The notes under the pieces are model-generated. The model was not told the DNA's origin. It saw nothing but the letters and a program-made list of their open reading frames with translations, and ran no database searches. The position numbers and the translations under genes were made by a program. From assembly GCA_018364635.1 (NCBI GenBank), contig JAGZLR010000051.1:1-14762 (forward strand): a stretch of DNA of 14,762 bases, written 5' to 3'. Below are positions 7,832 to 14,762 of this stretch, piece after piece. How positions within the stretch are numbered: the first letter of the stretch is position 1; each line of letters starts with the position of its first letter. This DNA is from Clostridiales bacterium (GTDB taxonomy: Bacteria > Bacillota > Clostridia > Lachnospirales > Anaerotignaceae).

Positions 7832-8914
7832 ATGTTTTTAGTAAATGGAAAGATATCAATTCGCCAGTTTCAAGTCTTTTTTCTGACAGGTTTATTTGGC
7901 ATTGTGCTGGTAGAGAGTGTTGGCAACAGACAGTTTTTTGGGAGAGGGGGATGGATGTGTCTATGGGGGGCAGCAATCTTTTTAATTGCCGCCGCTGCTG
8001 TGTTCCGAGGAATTTTTCGTCTTCTTCCCGAAGGAAATCTCCTCCCTCCTTCCAAACAGATGAATATTTTTTGGAAAGTTTTATTGTTTGGCCTATTAAT
8101 AAAAATTTTAGGGGATACCGTTTTTCGTCTATATATGGCAGCAGATAGTGTAAGAGATTTGCTTATGCCACATAGTTCTCAGAAAATGATTGCAGTTGTG
8201 ATTCTTCTTTTGGCTTTTTATAGTGTGCGGCGAGGAATAGAAGCCATTGGACGTTTTGGAGAAGTCTTCTTTTTATGTGTGTTGCCCTTATTACTGGTGG
8301 TTGTCATTTTAGGATTTCGTTCGGGAGATATTTCTGAACTTCTTCCTTTGCGACTTCCAAAGGAGTTTTTAGGACGATCCTTTCGACTTAGTTTGGAAGC
8401 GTCAGGGATGGAATCAATTTTTCTTGCGATCATTTGTTTGAAGGATAAGAAAAGAAATGGTGGATTTTCTGCTGTGATGGCTTTAGGAACACTGCTTGGT
8501 ATCTTTGGAATGTCAGTCACAGCGGTTTGTGGCATTGGGAACCTCCCCATCAGAAAATGGGCATTTTTACAGATGATGGATCAAATAGACCTACCTGGAT
8601 TTTTTCCTGAAGGACAAGGCGTACTTTTGATTGCTTTTTGGATAGGAACGATCATTATTTGGATTGGCCTTAGTCTTTATTTTTGTCGCGAGCTGCTATT
8701 TTTTCTGACAGGTTGGAAGAAGGGGCGTATGGTAACGGCGGGAGCTTTCAGCGTGTTCTTATTTCTTCTATTTCTTTTTCCACAAAGTATAGAGCAAAAT
8801 AACCATCTTCAGGAAATATGGCAGCTAATCTTTGGAACACTGTATCTTTATATTATCCCTTCAATCACATTCATTGTCTTGCTTCTGAAAAAAAGGGAGG
8901 GGGATAAGAAATGA
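7832..8914 (+). CDS. Spore germinant receptor subunit B (GerB-type permease)
   Basis: B-subunit of the germinant receptor, a relative of amino acid permeases (APC superfamily) in the spore inner membrane; in studied receptors it carries the germinant-binding site. The 360-aa protein is almost entirely hydrophobic with about ten membrane segments. It begins with ISIRQFQVFFLTGLFGIVLVES, the usual opening of this family, and ends with a short basic tail (KKREGDKK). GGGGAGGA at 7817-7824 lies inside the end of the preceding gene, whose stop codon abuts this start, so translation is likely coupled. Its own stop overlaps the next start in ATGA. Family assignment is firm; ligand unknown. Confidence 0.94.
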   Translation: MFLVNGKISIRQFQVFFLTGLFGIVLVESVGNRQFFGRGGWMCLWGAAIFLIAAAAVFRGIFRLLPEGNLLPPSKQMNIFWKVLLFGLLIKILGDTVFRLYMAADSVRDLLMPHSSQKMIAVVILLLAFYSVRRGIEAIGRFGEVFFLCVLPLLLVVVILGFRSGDISELLPLRLPKEFLGRSFRLSLEASGMESIFLAIICLKDKKRNGGFSAVMALGTLLGIFGMSVTAVCGIGNLPIRKWAFLQMMDQIDLPGFFPEGQGVLLIAFWIGTIIIWIGLSLYFCRELLFFLTGWKKGRMVTAGAFSVFLFLLFLFPQSIEQNNHLQEIWQLIFGTLYLYIIPSITFIVLLLKKREGDKK

Positions 8915-9921
8915 GAACAAAATGTTTGTTTCTGGTATTAATACCGCTATTGTTCAGTGGATGCCGTCATACGATGGAGATGGAGGATAGAAATTTTGTT
9001 ATCACAATGGGCATTGATAAGACAAAAGACGGAAATCTCATGATAACTGCTGAAACAGCATCACAAGAAGAGAATGAGCGCACAAAAATGATCTATGGTG
9101 AAGGAGTTACACTGTATGAAGCGATGAATCAACCTGAAAATGCGCAGAACAAAACAATTTATTTTGGACAGATGAAAGCGGCAGTCTTAGGACAAAATTT
9201 GTTGGAAGATGGGATTTTAACAGAACGAGTACTCAACAGTTTGGAAGATAACAGTGATGTTTCACTGAGGCTTTTACTGCTTGCCACGGATGGTGAAGCC
9301 AGAGAGGTTGTCGAACAATTAGGCAAAGAAGGTGGTAGTTCAGGACTGTTTCTTTGGGATTTTTATCAGGGAAATGCAGAAAGCGTTGGGCATGCAGACA
9401 GGATGGAACTTAATCGGTTCCTGAATCGATATAGAAAAGAGAATAATGGTGTTTTACCCCTGTTGAAGGTAAAGGAAGACCAGCTATTATTTGATGGTAG
9501 TGCAGTTATGGAAAACAATCAATTTTGTGGCTATTTAAGTTCAGAGGAAGAAAAAGGCGTACTGCTTGCAGAGGGAAGAGGCTATGGCGTTATCTTGGCA
9601 GGAAAGACTCAAGAAGCTTTTACAGTAGAGATAGGAAAAAATCAAGGCAAGTTTCGTTTTTATGAAAAAGGTGGACAGCCGTACTGTGAATTGACAGTAA
9701 AAGCTGATGGGATATTGAGAGGTGCTGAATTAAATCAATCTGTACAGAAAGCGGCAGAACAGGCATTAGAAAATGCTGTCTATAGTGCCTATCAAAAGGG
9801 GCTTACATTAAATGCAGACGTTCTTCAGCTAGAGGAACGAATGGAGAAGTATGGCGGAGGCATTACAGGAGACAGTATAAAACTGATTGTAAAAACAAAA
9901 CTTATATTAAAAGTGGAATAA
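8911..9921 (+). CDS. Spore germinant receptor subunit C (Ger(x)C lipoprotein)
   Basis: C-subunit of the germinant receptor, a lipoprotein on the outer face of the spore inner membrane. The first 17 residues are a signal peptide ending in a lipobox-like FSGC, with C18 as the lipidated cysteine; F instead of L at the -3 position is slightly atypical. The mature part opens with the family motif DRNFVITMGID and contains the TIYFGQMKAAVLGQ region and a C-terminal ELTVKADGILRGAE segment. At 336 aa it is somewhat shorter than many family members (about 370-400 by memory). The start overlaps the preceding stop by four bases, with GGGAGGGG at 8895-8902. It completes an A-B-C receptor set. Confidence 0.93.
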   Translation: MRTKCLFLVLIPLLFSGCRHTMEMEDRNFVITMGIDKTKDGNLMITAETASQEENERTKMIYGEGVTLYEAMNQPENAQNKTIYFGQMKAAVLGQNLLEDGILTERVLNSLEDNSDVSLRLLLLATDGEAREVVEQLGKEGGSSGLFLWDFYQGNAESVGHADRMELNRFLNRYRKENNGVLPLLKVKEDQLLFDGSAVMENNQFCGYLSSEEEKGVLLAEGRGYGVILAGKTQEAFTVEIGKNQGKFRFYEKGGQPYCELTVKADGILRGAELNQSVQKAAEQALENAVYSAYQKGLTLNADVLQLEERMEKYGGGITGDSIKLIVKTKLILKVE

Positions 9922-9962
9922 ATTTATGAAAATCTGTCCATAAGAAAAAAGAGGTGACAGAT

Positions 9963-10634
9963 ATGAAGTATATGAATTTAATTTCTGCATATATAAAAAG
10001 AGAAAGAAGGCTTTTCCTATATTCTGCTTTGGGAGGCCTTGTGCTGACAACGGCAGTTACTTTTGGGTTGAACCAATGGAAGAACTATCATTTGCAATTA
10101 GGTTTATCTCAGAAAATAGTTCGGCTTCATGTCATAGCGGAAAGTGATAGCAGAGACGATCAGGAATTAAAACTAAAGGTGCGAGATCAGGTACTTGCAC
10201 AACTGCGGCCAAAGATGGAAAACTGTCAAACAAAACAGGAGGCAGAAGAAATTATTCAGCACAATATTACTAAGATTAAAGAGGTTGCAGAGGCAACACT
10301 TCATCAGCAAGGGCATAGGGAATCTGTCCAAGTAGTTCTTCAAAAAGAAAATTTTCCTGTCAAAACTTATGGCCCATTTTCTTTTCCAGCAGGAGAATAT
10401 GAATCGTTGTGTATCAGGATTGGGAAAGCTCAAGGCCATAACTGGTGGTGTGTCATGTATCCGCCGTTGTGTTTTGTAGAGGAAGAAGAATCTGTTGAGA
10501 CGGAAAAGAGCCGTATGGAGTTAAGCAAGGTATTAAGTTCTGAGGAGATAGAAGCAGTAGAAAAACCAATAATAAAATTCAAAGCTGTAGAGATGTGGAA
10601 TGATTTTTGGGATCATGGGGAGGATAAGAAATGA
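9963..10634 (+). CDS. spoIIR: Stage II sporulation protein R (SpoIIR)
   Basis: In Bacillus, SpoIIR is made in the forespore, exported into the intermembrane space, and signals the SpoIIGA protease to process pro-sigma-E in the mother cell. The 223-aa product has one N-terminal membrane segment (about residues 17-37) followed by the conserved domain: RLHVIAESDSRDDQELKLKVRD, then FPAGEYESLCIRIG, then NWWCVMYPPLCF. The start is ATG 9963: GAGGTGA at 9951-9957 is a full Shine-Dalgarno match. The in-frame GTG at 9954 lies inside that site and cannot be the start. A glutamate-rich tail replaces part of the usual C-terminus. It lies 41 bases behind the receptor C gene and overlaps sleB by four bases. 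No sigma-F-type promoter could be recognised just upstream, so it may depend on a promoter before the receptor genes. Confidence 0.93.
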   Translation: MKYMNLISAYIKRERRLFLYSALGGLVLTTAVTFGLNQWKNYHLQLGLSQKIVRLHVIAESDSRDDQELKLKVRDQVLAQLRPKMENCQTKQEAEEIIQHNITKIKEVAEATLHQQGHRESVQVVLQKENFPVKTYGPFSFPAGEYESLCIRIGKAQGHNWWCVMYPPLCFVEEEESVETEKSRMELSKVLSSEEIEAVEKPIIKFKAVEMWNDFWDHGEDKK

Positions 10635-11293
10635 ATCATTGGAAAAGGATGCTATTGGGGGTCTTTCTATGTCTGATGTTGATTGGATCTAAAACTATTA
10701 TATCCCTTCAAGCTGCGCCGGTGTATTCTATAGGAAGCCGTGGGCAGGTAGTCAGAGAAATACAGCGTCGACTGTTGGATTGGGGATATTATTTTGGGGA
10801 TGTGGATGGAATTTTCGGAACAGGAACATATGAGGCTGTTGTAGCATTTCAGGCGAGTAATGGTCTGACACCTGATGGAATTGCTGGTCCTGCGACATTA
10901 GAATATTTAGGTATAGGTTCTGATGTTGTTATGCAGCAAAACGATCTGGATTTGCTGGCCCAGATTATTTATGGAGAAGGGCGAGGGGAACCATATGAGG
11001 GTCAAGTAGCCATTGGAGCAGTCGTTTTGAATAGAGTAGAAAGTCCGTTGTTTCCGAATACGATAGAAGATGTTATCTACCAAAGAGGTGCATTTGATGC
11101 GGTAGATGATGGACAATTTTATCTCATGCCTAATGAGACAGCCTATCAAGCGGCACAAGACGCCTTAAATGGGTGGGACCCAAGTGATGGTTCTTTATAT
11201 TACTGGAATCCGGCTACTGCAACAAGCCGATGGATCTGGTCGATTCCGATCAGAAAGACAATAGGCAGACATGTATTTGGATCAACAGATTAA
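10631..11293 (+). CDS. sleB: Spore cortex-lytic enzyme (SleB-type lytic transglycosylase)
   Basis: Degrades spore cortex peptidoglycan during germination. The 220-aa protein has a signal peptide to about residue 29 (cleavage near LQA-A). A peptidoglycan-binding domain follows at about 33-95 (IGSRGQVVREIQRRL, VDGIFGTGTYEAVVAFQ, TPDGIAGPATL). The Hydrolase_2/SleB catalytic domain runs from about 105 to 220. E116 in IIYGEGRGEPYEG matches the catalytic glutamate of SleB/CwlJ proteins. The SleB partner protein YpeB is not encoded here. The start ATG overlaps the spoIIR stop (ATGA), and GGGGAGGA at 10617-10624 gives good spacing. It is the last gene before the hairpin terminator. CwlJ lacks the binding domain, so SleB is the better call. 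Confidence 0.94.
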   Translation: MNHWKRMLLGVFLCLMLIGSKTIISLQAAPVYSIGSRGQVVREIQRRLLDWGYYFGDVDGIFGTGTYEAVVAFQASNGLTPDGIAGPATLEYLGIGSDVVMQQNDLDLLAQIIYGEGRGEPYEGQVAIGAVVLNRVESPLFPNTIEDVIYQRGAFDAVDDGQFYLMPNETAYQAAQDALNGWDPSDGSLYYWNPATATSRWIWSIPIRKTIGRHVFGSTD

Positions 11294-11325
11294 AAAAGCA
11301 TTCTCTATAAGAGAATGCTTTTTTA
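11291..11325. terminator. Bidirectional intrinsic terminator between sleB and dctP
   Basis: Bases 11291-11305 pair perfectly with 11311-11325 (15 pairs, core GCATTCTC/GAGAATGC) around a five-base loop. A-tract and T-tract flanks serve both directions: six T at 11319-11324 on the plus strand and the complementary tract on the minus strand. It lies between convergent genes, 8 bases beyond the dctP stop. Confidence 0.95.
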
Positions 11326-11332
11326 GGATCCA

Positions 11333-12412
11333 TTATTGACGTACCAATGCTTGGAATTCTTTTGCAAGATCTTTATCTGCACATTTTTCAATAATCATAT
11401 CATCAATTGCTGCACTGTTTACAGCATCAATAAATAACTGTCTTTCTTCATCTGTAAGCTGCACAACTGTACATCCATTTGCAATCAGGTTTTCTCTTGA
11501 TTTGTCTTCCTGTTCAACAGAAAGTTCTTTTTCATGTACTGCTGCTTCCTCTAAAGCCTCAACGATTGCAGTTTGGTTTTCTGCACTTAAGCTGTCAAAG
11601 AACTCAGTGTTTGTTAAGCAGGTATATGGTGTAAAGATATGTCTTGTTTCGATGATAGCTTTGTTAACTTCATAGAAACGGGAAGCTTCAATCTGGAAAA
11701 GAGGATTTTCCTGAGCGTCGATTGTCTTCTGCTGTAAAGCGGTGTAAACTTCACCCATAGCCATTGGAGTTGGGTTAGAACCGATTGCTTTCCACATAGC
11801 CATATGAACGTCATTTTCCATTGTTCTAATTTTTAATCCCTTAAAATCTTCTGGTGTATGTTTTTCATCATTGCAGGAAACGTTACGGAAGCCATTTTCC
11901 ATAACAGCAAGACATTTCATACCAACAGATTCAACTGCATTAAATACTTTCTTTCCTGTTTCGCTGTCTAATACTTCCCATGCTGTTTCTCTATCTGCAA
12001 ATGGGAATGGGAAGTCAAAGAGATAATAATCTGGGGCAAAGTTTACAACAGGGGAAGAAGAGCAGATAACCATCTGGATGTTTCCAAACTGAACTGCCTC
12101 AATAGCCTCTCTTTCGGAGCCAAGAGCAGAGTTAGGATATACACTGACATTTACACCGCCGTTTGTTTTTTCAGCAACTAATTCTCCAAATTCAACTGCT
12201 GCCTGATGCATTGGAACTGTATCAGGAGAACTGTGAGCCAATGTGATTTCAACAGCATCCTCTTTGGCTGCAGGAGCATCTTCTTTTGAAGCAGAAGCTG
12301 AAGTGGAAGCTGCAGCAGGGGTAGAAGTGCTAGAGGAATCAGAATTACCACAACCAGCTAATGCGCCAGCTGCAATCAGAGCAGTAAGAATTAAAGATAC
12401 TTTCTTTTTCAT
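11333..12412 (-). CDS. dctP: TRAP transporter solute-binding lipoprotein (DctP family), without permease genes
   Basis: Extracytoplasmic binding protein of a tripartite ATP-independent periplasmic (TRAP) transporter, typically for organic acids. The 359-aa product has a lipoprotein signal peptide with lipobox LAGC (C21), a low-complexity Ser/Ala linker to about residue 50, then the DctP fold. R196 in GLKIRT corresponds to the arginine that usually holds the ligand carboxylate, and GEVYTALQQKTIDAQENPL (from G220) is the family signature with N236. AAGGAGAG on the minus strand (12423-12430) supports the start. TRAP loci normally continue with dctQ and dctM, but here the stop is followed directly by a terminator and the convergent sleB gene. 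Expression probably comes from the sigma-54 promoter at 12463-12478, driven by the regulator upstream. The ligand is unknown; a carboxylate is inferred from the arginine. Confidence 0.95.
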   Translation of the reverse strand: MKKKVSLILTALIAAGALAGCGNSDSSSTSTPAAASTSASASKEDAPAAKEDAVEITLAHSSPDTVPMHQAAVEFGELVAEKTNGGVNVSVYPNSALGSEREAIEAVQFGNIQMVICSSSPVVNFAPDYYLFDFPFPFADRETAWEVLDSETGKKVFNAVESVGMKCLAVMENGFRNVSCNDEKHTPEDFKGLKIRTMENDVHMAMWKAIGSNPTPMAMGEVYTALQQKTIDAQENPLFQIEASRFYEVNKAIIETRHIFTPYTCLTNTEFFDSLSAENQTAIVEALEEAAVHEKELSVEQEDKSRENLIANGCTVVQLTDEERQLFIDAVNSAAIDDMIIEKCADKDLAKEFQALVRQ

Positions 12413-12462
12413 AAATAAAACTCTCTCCTTTTGTATATTAAAAATTTATCACACAATAATAC

Positions 12463-12478
12463 AGCAAAATCCATGCCA
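12463..12478 (-). promoter_or_regulatory. Sigma-54 (-24/-12) promoter of dctP
   Basis: Read on the minus strand this is TGGCATG, four bases, TTGCT. It matches the sigma-54 consensus TGGCACG-N4-TTGCW at all but one position and keeps the invariant GG (-24) and GC (-12) at the correct distance. Transcription should start near 12452, giving a leader of about 40 bases with the ribosome binding site at 12423-12430. The neighbouring gene encodes a GAFTGA-containing sigma-54 activator, which strongly supports the call. Confidence 0.88.
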
Positions 12479-12589
12479 AATATAAAAGCATTAAAAATCT
12501 TGATGAAATAAATTTTATTTGTTATAAAATGTTTTTTTTTTCGACATTAGTATGATTATTGGTTTTAATTAGAAACAGTATGTGAATGG

Positions 12590-12609
12590 ATTCTGATCAA
12601 TTCTGATGA
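12590..12609. repeat. Tandem 10-bp direct repeat, candidate activator-binding site
   Basis: ATTCTGATCA (12590-12599) is followed immediately by ATTCTGATGA (12600-12609); nine of ten positions agree. The repeat period is about one helical turn. The pair is enclosed by AATGG (12585 region) and CCATT (12613 region), which are complementary. It lies roughly 138-157 bases upstream of the predicted sigma-54 start, the usual range for enhancer sites, with an AT-rich stretch between. The rest of the 273-base gap between the regulator and dctP holds no gene. A role as the regulator's site is inference. Confidence 0.45.
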
Positions 12610-12685
12610 TTGCCATTGTTCTTGAAATAAATCATTATCTAGAAATCGTACTTATTTATATAGATATGATATTATGTACAGCTGT

Positions 12686-14578
12686 TTAAGGATAAGAGGT
12701 ATCCGATTTACTCAGTTTTTTCCACAATGTTGATCGATTAATCTTTAAAATTTCACAAGTCTTTTTTGTGCTTCCTCCTGTAAGATTGTATATTCTTTCG
12801 ATATATGCTTGTGTGTATGTTTTTAGATCCAAAAGTTTATCTGGGGTACATGTATTTTCTATAGGGTTATGTGAATAATCTTGCTCTTCTAAAACTGTAT
12901 CAAATGTTCCAAGGATGACACATCGTTCCATAATCGCTTCTAGCTCTCTAATATTACCTACATAAGCTCGGTTTTCTAACATTTGTTTTATTTGTGATGG
13001 GATAGATGTGTTCTTCTTTTGATACTTTTTTGAATATTTTTCATAGAAATAATCAACAAGGCAACTGATGTCTTCTTTTCGGGCATCTAAAGAAGGAATA
13101 TTCAGGTTTAAAATGTTAATTCGGAAAAAGAGGTCTTCTCTAAATTTTCCCTCGCACATAAGCTGAAATAAATTTTTGTTAGATGCACAAATGATTCGAA
13201 CATCGACAGGGATAACTTTAGCGCCTCCAATTCGCATAATTTGTTTTTCCTGAACAACACGAAGTAACCGACCTTGGTATTCATAAGGTAAATCGCTGAT
13301 TTCGTCTAAAAAAATTGTGCCGCGATGGGCTAATTCAAACACTCCAGGTTTTCCCTTATGTCGTGCCCCTGTAAAGGCGCCGTCCTCATATCCAAATAAC
13401 TCAGATTCAATCAGAGTAGGAGGAATTGCGGCGCAATTTATGGCGACAAAGGGTTCTGCTGCCCTGGGGCTAGCATTATGAATGCTTTGACAGACCATTT
13501 CTTTACCGACGCCCGATTTCCCATAAATGAGTATAGGGGAATCATATTGTGCAAACTCTTTGGCTAAAAAAAGAGTATGTTTCATGGACTCGCTTTGATA
13601 GATAATATCTTCAAAATGGTATTTGGCAATAAATCCACTATCAGATTTTCTTCGCCTAAGTTCATGTTCTAATTCACTAATTTCTTTTGCAAGTTTTAAT
13701 GTGATCACCATACCAAGATTGGTCTCTTCCAGACGGACAGGGATAAAATTCATAAGGATTTCCTTTCCGCGGATAGAGACAATTTGAGATAGTTTTGGCT
13801 TCTCTAAAGGATGGTCTTGTAAGAAAGAAAACTCAGGAAAGATTTCCCATAAAATATGATGTAAAAGTGCATTTTTTGTAAGGCCTAATAAATTTTGTGC
13901 TTCAGGATTATAGATTGTAACACGATTTTCTTTATCCAGGGAAAGAATGCCATTATGAATATAGTCAGTCAATGCTGCGGTCTGACGTTCTGTTTGTTCT
14001 TCTTTTTCAAGGGTTTTGACAAAAAGGTCGGCTTCTTTCAGTACCTCAAGAATTTCTTCATCTCGACAGCCGATAATAGCGCTGTGAATATCTTTGGTAT
14101 GTGGAAGAAGTTTTACAGAGGTATCCCCAATAAAATATCGGATGCCATCAGCATAAGCATGCTGTAATAAATCTTTTGCTTTTTCGGGTGCATCGATGTA
14201 TATATTTTTTACCGGATTGGATATAAACTGATTGATGTAATTGAAACCATAAATAATATTTTGAACGCCGATGACAGCTATAGTGCCTTGAGGCTTTGTC
14301 AATTCGTTGTAACACTCAATAATATCACAGACATCTGATTTCATTTCCAACACTAAATATGGATAGTGTTTCCGAAAATAGGTAGCTGTACCACCACGGC
14401 TAATCACAACCTTTAGTGTGGAAGGTAGAGAAATATTTTGGATGGATTCTGGAATATTGGTATCGGCATAGGAAACTAGAACATGAGACATAGAATGTTC
14501 TTCTACAAGTGCTAGTGCTTGCTGATAAATCTGTTTTGTTGGTGCAAAAAATGCAATTGTTTTTTTCTTATCATTCAT
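12686..14578 (-). CDS. Sigma-54-dependent transcriptional activator, PrpR_N/PAS/AAA+/Fis-HTH
   Basis: Enhancer-binding protein that activates RNA polymerase with sigma-54 by ATP hydrolysis. The 630-aa protein has, in order: an N-terminal PrpR_N-like sensor (about 5-175, with VVISRGGTATYFRK and GTIAVIGVQNI); a PAS domain (about 200-300, ILSLDKENRVTIYNPEA); a short coiled linker; the AAA+ domain with Walker A GKSGVGKE (353-360), an intact GAFTGA loop (400-405) and Walker B TIFLDE (421-426); and a C-terminal Fis-type helix-turn-helix (about 603-622). An intact GAFTGA means true sigma-54 activation. There is no phosphorylatable receiver domain, so a small ligand probably acts through PrpR_N or PAS. 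I start at 14578 because GGAGGTG lies six bases upstream on the minus strand; the frame stays open to 14722 but without that support. It precedes dctP in the same direction, and dctP has a sigma-54 promoter, so DctP is the likely target. Confidence 0.95.
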   Translation of the reverse strand: MNDKKKTIAFFAPTKQIYQQALALVEEHSMSHVLVSYADTNIPESIQNISLPSTLKVVISRGGTATYFRKHYPYLVLEMKSDVCDIIECYNELTKPQGTIAVIGVQNIIYGFNYINQFISNPVKNIYIDAPEKAKDLLQHAYADGIRYFIGDTSVKLLPHTKDIHSAIIGCRDEEILEVLKEADLFVKTLEKEEQTERQTAALTDYIHNGILSLDKENRVTIYNPEAQNLLGLTKNALLHHILWEIFPEFSFLQDHPLEKPKLSQIVSIRGKEILMNFIPVRLEETNLGMVITLKLAKEISELEHELRRRKSDSGFIAKYHFEDIIYQSESMKHTLFLAKEFAQYDSPILIYGKSGVGKEMVCQSIHNASPRAAEPFVAINCAAIPPTLIESELFGYEDGAFTGARHKGKPGVFELAHRGTIFLDEISDLPYEYQGRLLRVVQEKQIMRIGGAKVIPVDVRIICASNKNLFQLMCEGKFREDLFFRINILNLNIPSLDARKEDISCLVDYFYEKYSKKYQKKNTSIPSQIKQMLENRAYVGNIRELEAIMERCVILGTFDTVLEEQDYSHNPIENTCTPDKLLDLKTYTQAYIERIYNLTGGSTKKTCEILKINRSTLWKKLSKSDTSYP

Positions 14579-14604
14579 GGAAAACACCTCCATTTCTATA
14601 AGAA

Positions 14605-14633
14605 AGTATACCATAGGCGACATAACTTCACAA
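14605..14633 (-). promoter_or_regulatory. Sigma-A promoter of the sigma-54 activator gene
   Basis: On the minus strand TTGTGA (14628-14633) and TATACT (14605-14610) are 17 bases apart. Transcription would start near 14598, about 20 bases before the start codon at 14578, with the ribosome binding site at 14585-14591. This also supports the shorter start, since the longer frame would begin upstream of this promoter. The remaining 129 bases to the window end show no gene I can support. Confidence 0.68.
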
Positions 14634-14762
14634 TAATGCGCATGGATTGATCCGAATAAGTTATAATATTTGATTAAATCCAAGCATAAACCCCAAAAGT
14701 CTAAACATGATGAAAAGCGCATAAAATGGGGATTCTTAGTTTTACACTATAGCATAAATTTA

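Noticed and set aside
9889..9962. Possible sigma-F promoter before spoIIR (GGAATAAATT at 9915)
   Set aside because: No GYATA-like -35 box occurs at a workable distance.
12243..12485. 80-codon plus-strand frame overlapping the dctP start and the sigma-54 promoter
   Set aside because: Its Ala/Glu-rich part is the reverse of the Ser/Ala linker of the DctP lipoprotein; no ribosome binding site or promoter supports it.
12493..12505. IHF-like site between the repeat and the sigma-54 promoter
   Set aside because: Two mismatches at conserved positions, and typical Clostridia lack IHF.
12512..12541. AT-only hairpin (ATTTTAT/ATAAAAT) followed by ten T on the plus strand, resembling a terminator
   Set aside because: No plus-strand gene precedes it, the stem has no G-C pair, and the T-run would not serve the minus-strand genes.

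Overview
The window looks like a chromosomal segment of a low-GC, endospore-forming Firmicute, most likely an anaerobic Clostridia member (Lachnospiraceae or a relative; this is inference). The pointers are AT-rich DNA with strong GGAGG-type ribosome binding sites, a T-box leader, a GerA-type germinant receptor operon, spoIIR and sleB, and a tRNA gene without an encoded CCA. I see no insertion sequence, phage gene, CRISPR array or obvious foreign island.

Layout. (1) Bases 1-569: 3' part of an amino-acid-type ABC transporter ATPase gene, cut by the window edge. (2) 695-5600: leucine biosynthesis. A sigma-A promoter and a T-box leader with a CUC (Leu) specifier and an intrinsic terminator precede leuA-leuC-leuD-leuB. 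Together these make the route from 2-ketoisovalerate and acetyl-CoA to 2-ketoisocaproate, and the leader should switch the genes on when tRNA-Leu is uncharged. (3) 5669-5993: a small gene for a two-helix membrane protein of unknown role. (4) 6083-6293: tRNA-Phe(GAA) with its own promoter and two consecutive terminators. (5) 6347-11325: a tight sporulation/germination cluster. Germinant receptor subunits A, B and C are followed by spoIIR and the cortex-lytic enzyme gene sleB, ending in a strong hairpin terminator that can work on both strands. (6) 11333-14633, minus strand: a sigma-54 enhancer-binding regulator (PrpR_N-like sensor, PAS, AAA+ with GAFTGA, Fis-type HTH), then an intergenic region with a near-consensus -24/-12 promoter and a tandem 10-bp repeat, then a single TRAP solute-binding lipoprotein gene.

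The most notable part is the right-hand module. The sigma-54 regulator, sigma-54 promoter and DctP lipoprotein form a self-contained circuit, yet no DctQ/DctM permease genes follow dctP: its stop lies eight bases from the bidirectional terminator and the convergent sleB gene. The lipoprotein is therefore either an accessory binding protein for a permease encoded elsewhere, or a sensor or scavenger on its own. The second notable point is that spoIIR, normally an early forespore signalling gene, lies between germinant receptor genes and sleB with no promoter of its own that I can recognise. Everything else fits known families; I did not find a clearly new system.
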